NCBI GenBank assembly: GCA_004347695.1
Contig: SLTK01000009.1
Coordinates: forward strand, 749,744-813,743
Length of the DNA: 64,000 nt
DNA from: Chloroflexota bacterium
GTDB taxonomy: Bacteria; Chloroflexota; Anaerolineae; Anaerolineales; Anaerolineaceae
Reading direction: 5' to 3'
Shown: one piece after another, positions 61,569 to 64,000 of the stretch
Layout of the letters: every line of letters begins with the position of its first letter
Position numbering within the stretch: position 1 is the first letter of the stretch
Program-made: the position numbers and the translations under genes
The notes under the pieces: model-generated
What the model saw: only the letters and a program-made list of their open reading frames with translations
Databases searched by the model: none
What the model was told of the DNA's origin: nothing

Positions 61569-62488
61569 TGGAAATCTTTATTATTAACCTCATTGGCGCG
61601 ACTTTACGCGTCTCCACACCTATCTTGCTGGCAGCTATTGGCGAGACCTATGCGGAGCGCGCCGGAATCTTGAACCTCGGCATCGAGGGCACCATGTTCT
61701 TCGGCGCATTTATCGGTTTCTTTGTGGCGGATAAATCCGGTTCACTCTGGCTGGGATTTTTGATTGCAGTGCTTAGCGGAGTAATCTTCGGATTATTGAT
61801 GGCGCTGCTGACCGTTACTCTGGGCGTCAACCAACACGTCTCGGGCCTGGGAATCACCATGCTATGCACCGGTTTATCCCTGTTTGCCTTCCGCTTGAAC
61901 TATGGCGGGCGCTCCATTCCCCCTTCCATCGAGTCCTTCCAGCAACTGGCGCCTTTCAAGAACATTCCCTGGCTCAATACCCTTACAGAGCAATACCTGT
62001 TCACCTATATTGCCTTCCTGGTAATTGTGCCGCTGGCCTGGTGGCTGCTTTACCGCACCAGCTTTGGTCTGAAAATCCGCTCGGTGGGTGAAAACCCGGA
62101 AGCAGCCGACGCAGCAGGGGTGAATGTGTTCGCAGTGCGTTATGCCGCGCTGGCGATCGGCGGCGGGTTGATGGCTGCCGGCGGCGCTTTCCTCTCGCTG
62201 GCTCAACTGGGAGCCTTCACGCATGGGATCATCGCCGGGCGCGGTTGGGTGGCGATCGCCATCGTCATCTTCGGCAACTGGAACCCGGTACGCGCCATGT
62301 GGGGTGCTTTGATCTTCGGCGGCGCTTCTGCGCTGCAGTTGCGTTTGCAAACCATGGGGTTGCAACTACCCATCCCTTATGAGACCTTTTTAGCTCTCCC
62401 CTATATCGTTACCATCATCGCTCTGGTACTGGCAGGCCGCAATGCTTCATACCCCGCCGCCCTGCTCAAACCTTATCGGCGGGAGTAA
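61568..62488 (+). CDS. Nucleoside-type ABC transporter permease 2
   Basis: The 306-residue permease is the YufQ-type partner, with about nine helices and AAIGETYAERAGILNLGIEG near residue 21, then LGVNQHVSGLGITMLCTGLS and TSFGLKIRSVGENPEAADAA. ATG at 61568 is chosen because GGAGG lies 6 bp upstream; a GTG 3 bp earlier is in frame. It overlaps the first permease by 1 bp and precedes the xanthine-dehydrogenase-type gene by 54 bp. Confidence 0.92.
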   Translation: MEIFIINLIGATLRVSTPILLAAIGETYAERAGILNLGIEGTMFFGAFIGFFVADKSGSLWLGFLIAVLSGVIFGLLMALLTVTLGVNQHVSGLGITMLCTGLSLFAFRLNYGGRSIPPSIESFQQLAPFKNIPWLNTLTEQYLFTYIAFLVIVPLAWWLLYRTSFGLKIRSVGENPEAADAAGVNVFAVRYAALAIGGGLMAAGGAFLSLAQLGAFTHGIIAGRGWVAIAIVIFGNWNPVRAMWGALIFGGASALQLRLQTMGLQLPIPYETFLALPYIVTIIALVLAGRNASYPAALLKPYRRE

Positions 62489-62542
62489 CCTCTTAACCGT
62501 TCATGAGCAACTGTTTCTTGTAGAAATAAAAGGAGTGCGGCT

Positions 62543-64000
62543 ATGGAATATAAATATGTAGGTAAAAGTTATATCCGGCCTGATGCCATCAGTAAGGTAA
62601 CCGGTAAAGCTGTTTACCTGGATGACATCCGCCTGCCAGGCATGCTGCATGCCGCCATTCTGCGCCCGCAATATGCCCACGCCAAGATCCTGTCCATCGA
62701 CACTTCCGAAGCGGAAAAATGCCCGGGTGTGGTCAAAGTGGTCACCGGAAAGGGCTGCAAGTTCCATTACGGCGACAATATCCGTGACCTGGTACCGATG
62801 GCGGATGAAAAAGTCCATTACATCGGTGAACCCGTGGCCGCCGTAGTGGCCGACACCCCCAAACACGCCAAAGATGCTCTTTCCAAAATCCAGGTCAGCT
62901 ACGATCCGCTGCCGGTTTACATCGACGCCCGCCAGGCAATGAGCGAAGATGCGGTCATCATCCATGAGGACATGGAGCAATACTGGACCCTGCCCACGCT
63001 CAAAGTGGTTCCCGGCACCAATATCGCCAACGTGTACCAGGTGCGCAAAGGCCGCGCCGCTGACGGTTTTGACGAGGCAGAAGTGGTGCTTGAAGGCGAA
63101 TTCAATTACCCCTTTGGCTCCTGCGCGGCCATCGAACCGCACGGCTCGATTGTCTGGTTCAAGGAAGACAAGACCATAGAAGTGTGGTCCTCCTCGATTT
63201 GCCCCTTCATCGTGCGCGACGACCTGGCCAACTCTTACGGCGTCCCCGCTTCCGATGTGCGCGTGCACATTCCGGATATCGGCGGCTGCTTCGGCTACAA
63301 ATCCGACATCACGGTGGAGCAAACCATCGCCTGGATCGCCAGCTTTGTACCCGGCCGTCCGGTTAAATGGGTTTCTTCACGCGAGGAAGATTTCACCAGC
63401 ACGCTGATCGGCCACGGTATCCGCACGCAGATGAAAATCGGCGCAAAGAAGGACGGCAAGCTGGTCGCACTGCAGGTCAAAGTGCTGCATTCCAGCGGCG
63501 CCTATGCCGACACCGGGGTCAACGTCACCATGGCCGCCACCCACAACTCGACCGGGCCGTATGAATTCGATCACTGCGAGCTGACCGGCTATACGGTGTA
63601 TACCAACACCACCCCGGTGGGCGCATTCCGCGGCTACGGTCACCAGGAAGTGCACCTGGCCATCGAGCGCATGATGGATATGCTGGCGCGCAAGCTGAAA
63701 ATGGATCCCTTTGCGCTGCGCTCGAAGAACTACCTGCATGAGGGCAGCGTCAATGCACTGGGCGAGCACATGTGGAAGTTCAACGGCGATGTTGCTGCCG
63801 CTGCTGCCCGCGTTCAGGAAGTGGTCTTCGGCCACGACAAACCCCGGGAAGACGATACCTATTATTACGGACGCGGATTTGCCGCCGTGATGAAATCGCC
63901 CAAAGGCGCCCCCTTCTCTACCAAGGGCTGCTACATGAAGATGAATACCGACGGCAGCGTCAACATCAACATGGGCGGCGCGGAGGTCGGTCAGGGGCTG
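62543..64000 (+). CDS. Xanthine-dehydrogenase-type molybdenum subunit, N-terminal 486 codons (cut by window edge)
   Basis: This is the molybdopterin-binding large subunit of the xanthine oxidase family, which hydroxylates purines or aldehydes. It starts ATG at 62543 with AGGAG upstream and remains open to the end of the window. The first half has YVGKSYIRPDAISKVTGKAV, then ILRPQYAHAKILSIDTSEAE. The molybdenum-cofactor region has IGGCFGYKSD near residue 255 and PVGAFRGYGHQEVHLAIERM near 357. GGAEVGQGL lies at the window edge. There is no AYXCSFR motif of CO dehydrogenase, so a purine or aldehyde hydroxylase is expected. The preceding nucleoside-type importer favours xanthine or hypoxanthine. 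Confidence 0.92.
   Translation, partial: MEYKYVGKSYIRPDAISKVTGKAVYLDDIRLPGMLHAAILRPQYAHAKILSIDTSEAEKCPGVVKVVTGKGCKFHYGDNIRDLVPMADEKVHYIGEPVAAVVADTPKHAKDALSKIQVSYDPLPVYIDARQAMSEDAVIIHEDMEQYWTLPTLKVVPGTNIANVYQVRKGRAADGFDEAEVVLEGEFNYPFGSCAAIEPHGSIVWFKEDKTIEVWSSSICPFIVRDDLANSYGVPASDVRVHIPDIGGCFGYKSDITVEQTIAWIASFVPGRPVKWVSSREEDFTSTLIGHGIRTQMKIGAKKDGKLVALQVKVLHSSGAYADTGVNVTMAATHNSTGPYEFDHCELTGYTVYTNTTPVGAFRGYGHQEVHLAIERMMDMLARKLKMDPFALRSKNYLHEGSVNALGEHMWKFNGDVAAAAARVQEVVFGHDKPREDDTYYYGRGFAAVMKSPKGAPFSTKGCYMKMNTDGSVNINMGGAEVGQGL

Overview
The window reads as a chromosomal stretch of a GC-moderate bacterium. The gene content best fits the Chloroflexota, probably class Anaerolineae. The reasons are an NBR1-Ig lipoprotein with a Thr/Pro-rich linker, a lipoprotein with paired 'DSCL' domains, a LuxR-TM-kelch regulator, a staphylococcal-type nuclease with a C-terminal Cys/His domain, and many genes with TATAAT very close to the start codon. 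The taxonomic call is inference; no rRNA gene is present.

Layout. 1-5.5 kb (minus strand) holds uvrB (cut by the window edge), mfd and pth, with nucleotide-excision repair and transcription-coupled repair side by side. 5.9-13.2 kb holds small membrane proteins, the bifunctional NAD(P)HX repair enzyme, a membrane-fused spermidine-synthase-like protein with a DUF1461-type partner, a stand-alone sugar-ABC ATPase of the MsmX/UgpC type and a divergent Fpg glycosylase. 13.4-18 kb is a heterodimeric ABC exporter followed within 3 bp by a PAS-GGDEF protein. 18-20.3 kb holds a lipoprotein and an inositol-phosphatase-family enzyme.

20.25-24.87 kb is an AT-rich accessory island. A hipBA toxin-antitoxin pair sits between two ~100-bp direct repeats beside a tRNA(CAT) gene. 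It is followed by a voltage-gated-type K+ channel, a secreted nuclease, a duplicated scrap of the radC 3' end and a 120-bp element with terminal inverted repeats. Intact radC closes the island.

25.7-36.5 kb is one long plus-strand run: zinc-ribbon protein, PfkB kinase, parA-parB, amidohydrolase, two histidine kinases, an OmpR-type regulator, a small unknown protein and an orphan CpaF/TadA ATPase, then a double-XRE protein and a TPR protein. The first kinase carries what looks like an MshEN (c-di-GMP-binding) domain. 36.5-48.6 kb is mixed housekeeping: GNAT, DsbA-like, cobalamin adenosyltransferase, DUF554, peptide-type binding protein, secG, PHP, YbaK-type deacylase, trehalose synthase, lytic transglycosylase and an EamA transporter.

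48.7-49.4 kb is a repeat patch: tRNA-Gly(TCC) with its 3' end tandemly re-copied twice, then four ~100-bp units each bounded by inverted repeats. 49.4-55.8 kb (minus) holds alr and a complete branched-chain amino-acid livKHMGF operon with a hairpin after livK and a long leader. 55.9-64 kb holds the LuxR-TM-kelch regulator, then a BMP-type binding protein, ABC ATPase and two permeases (probably nucleoside or purine import), and a xanthine-dehydrogenase-type molybdenum subunit running off the window. Together these last genes suggest purine uptake coupled to purine oxidation.
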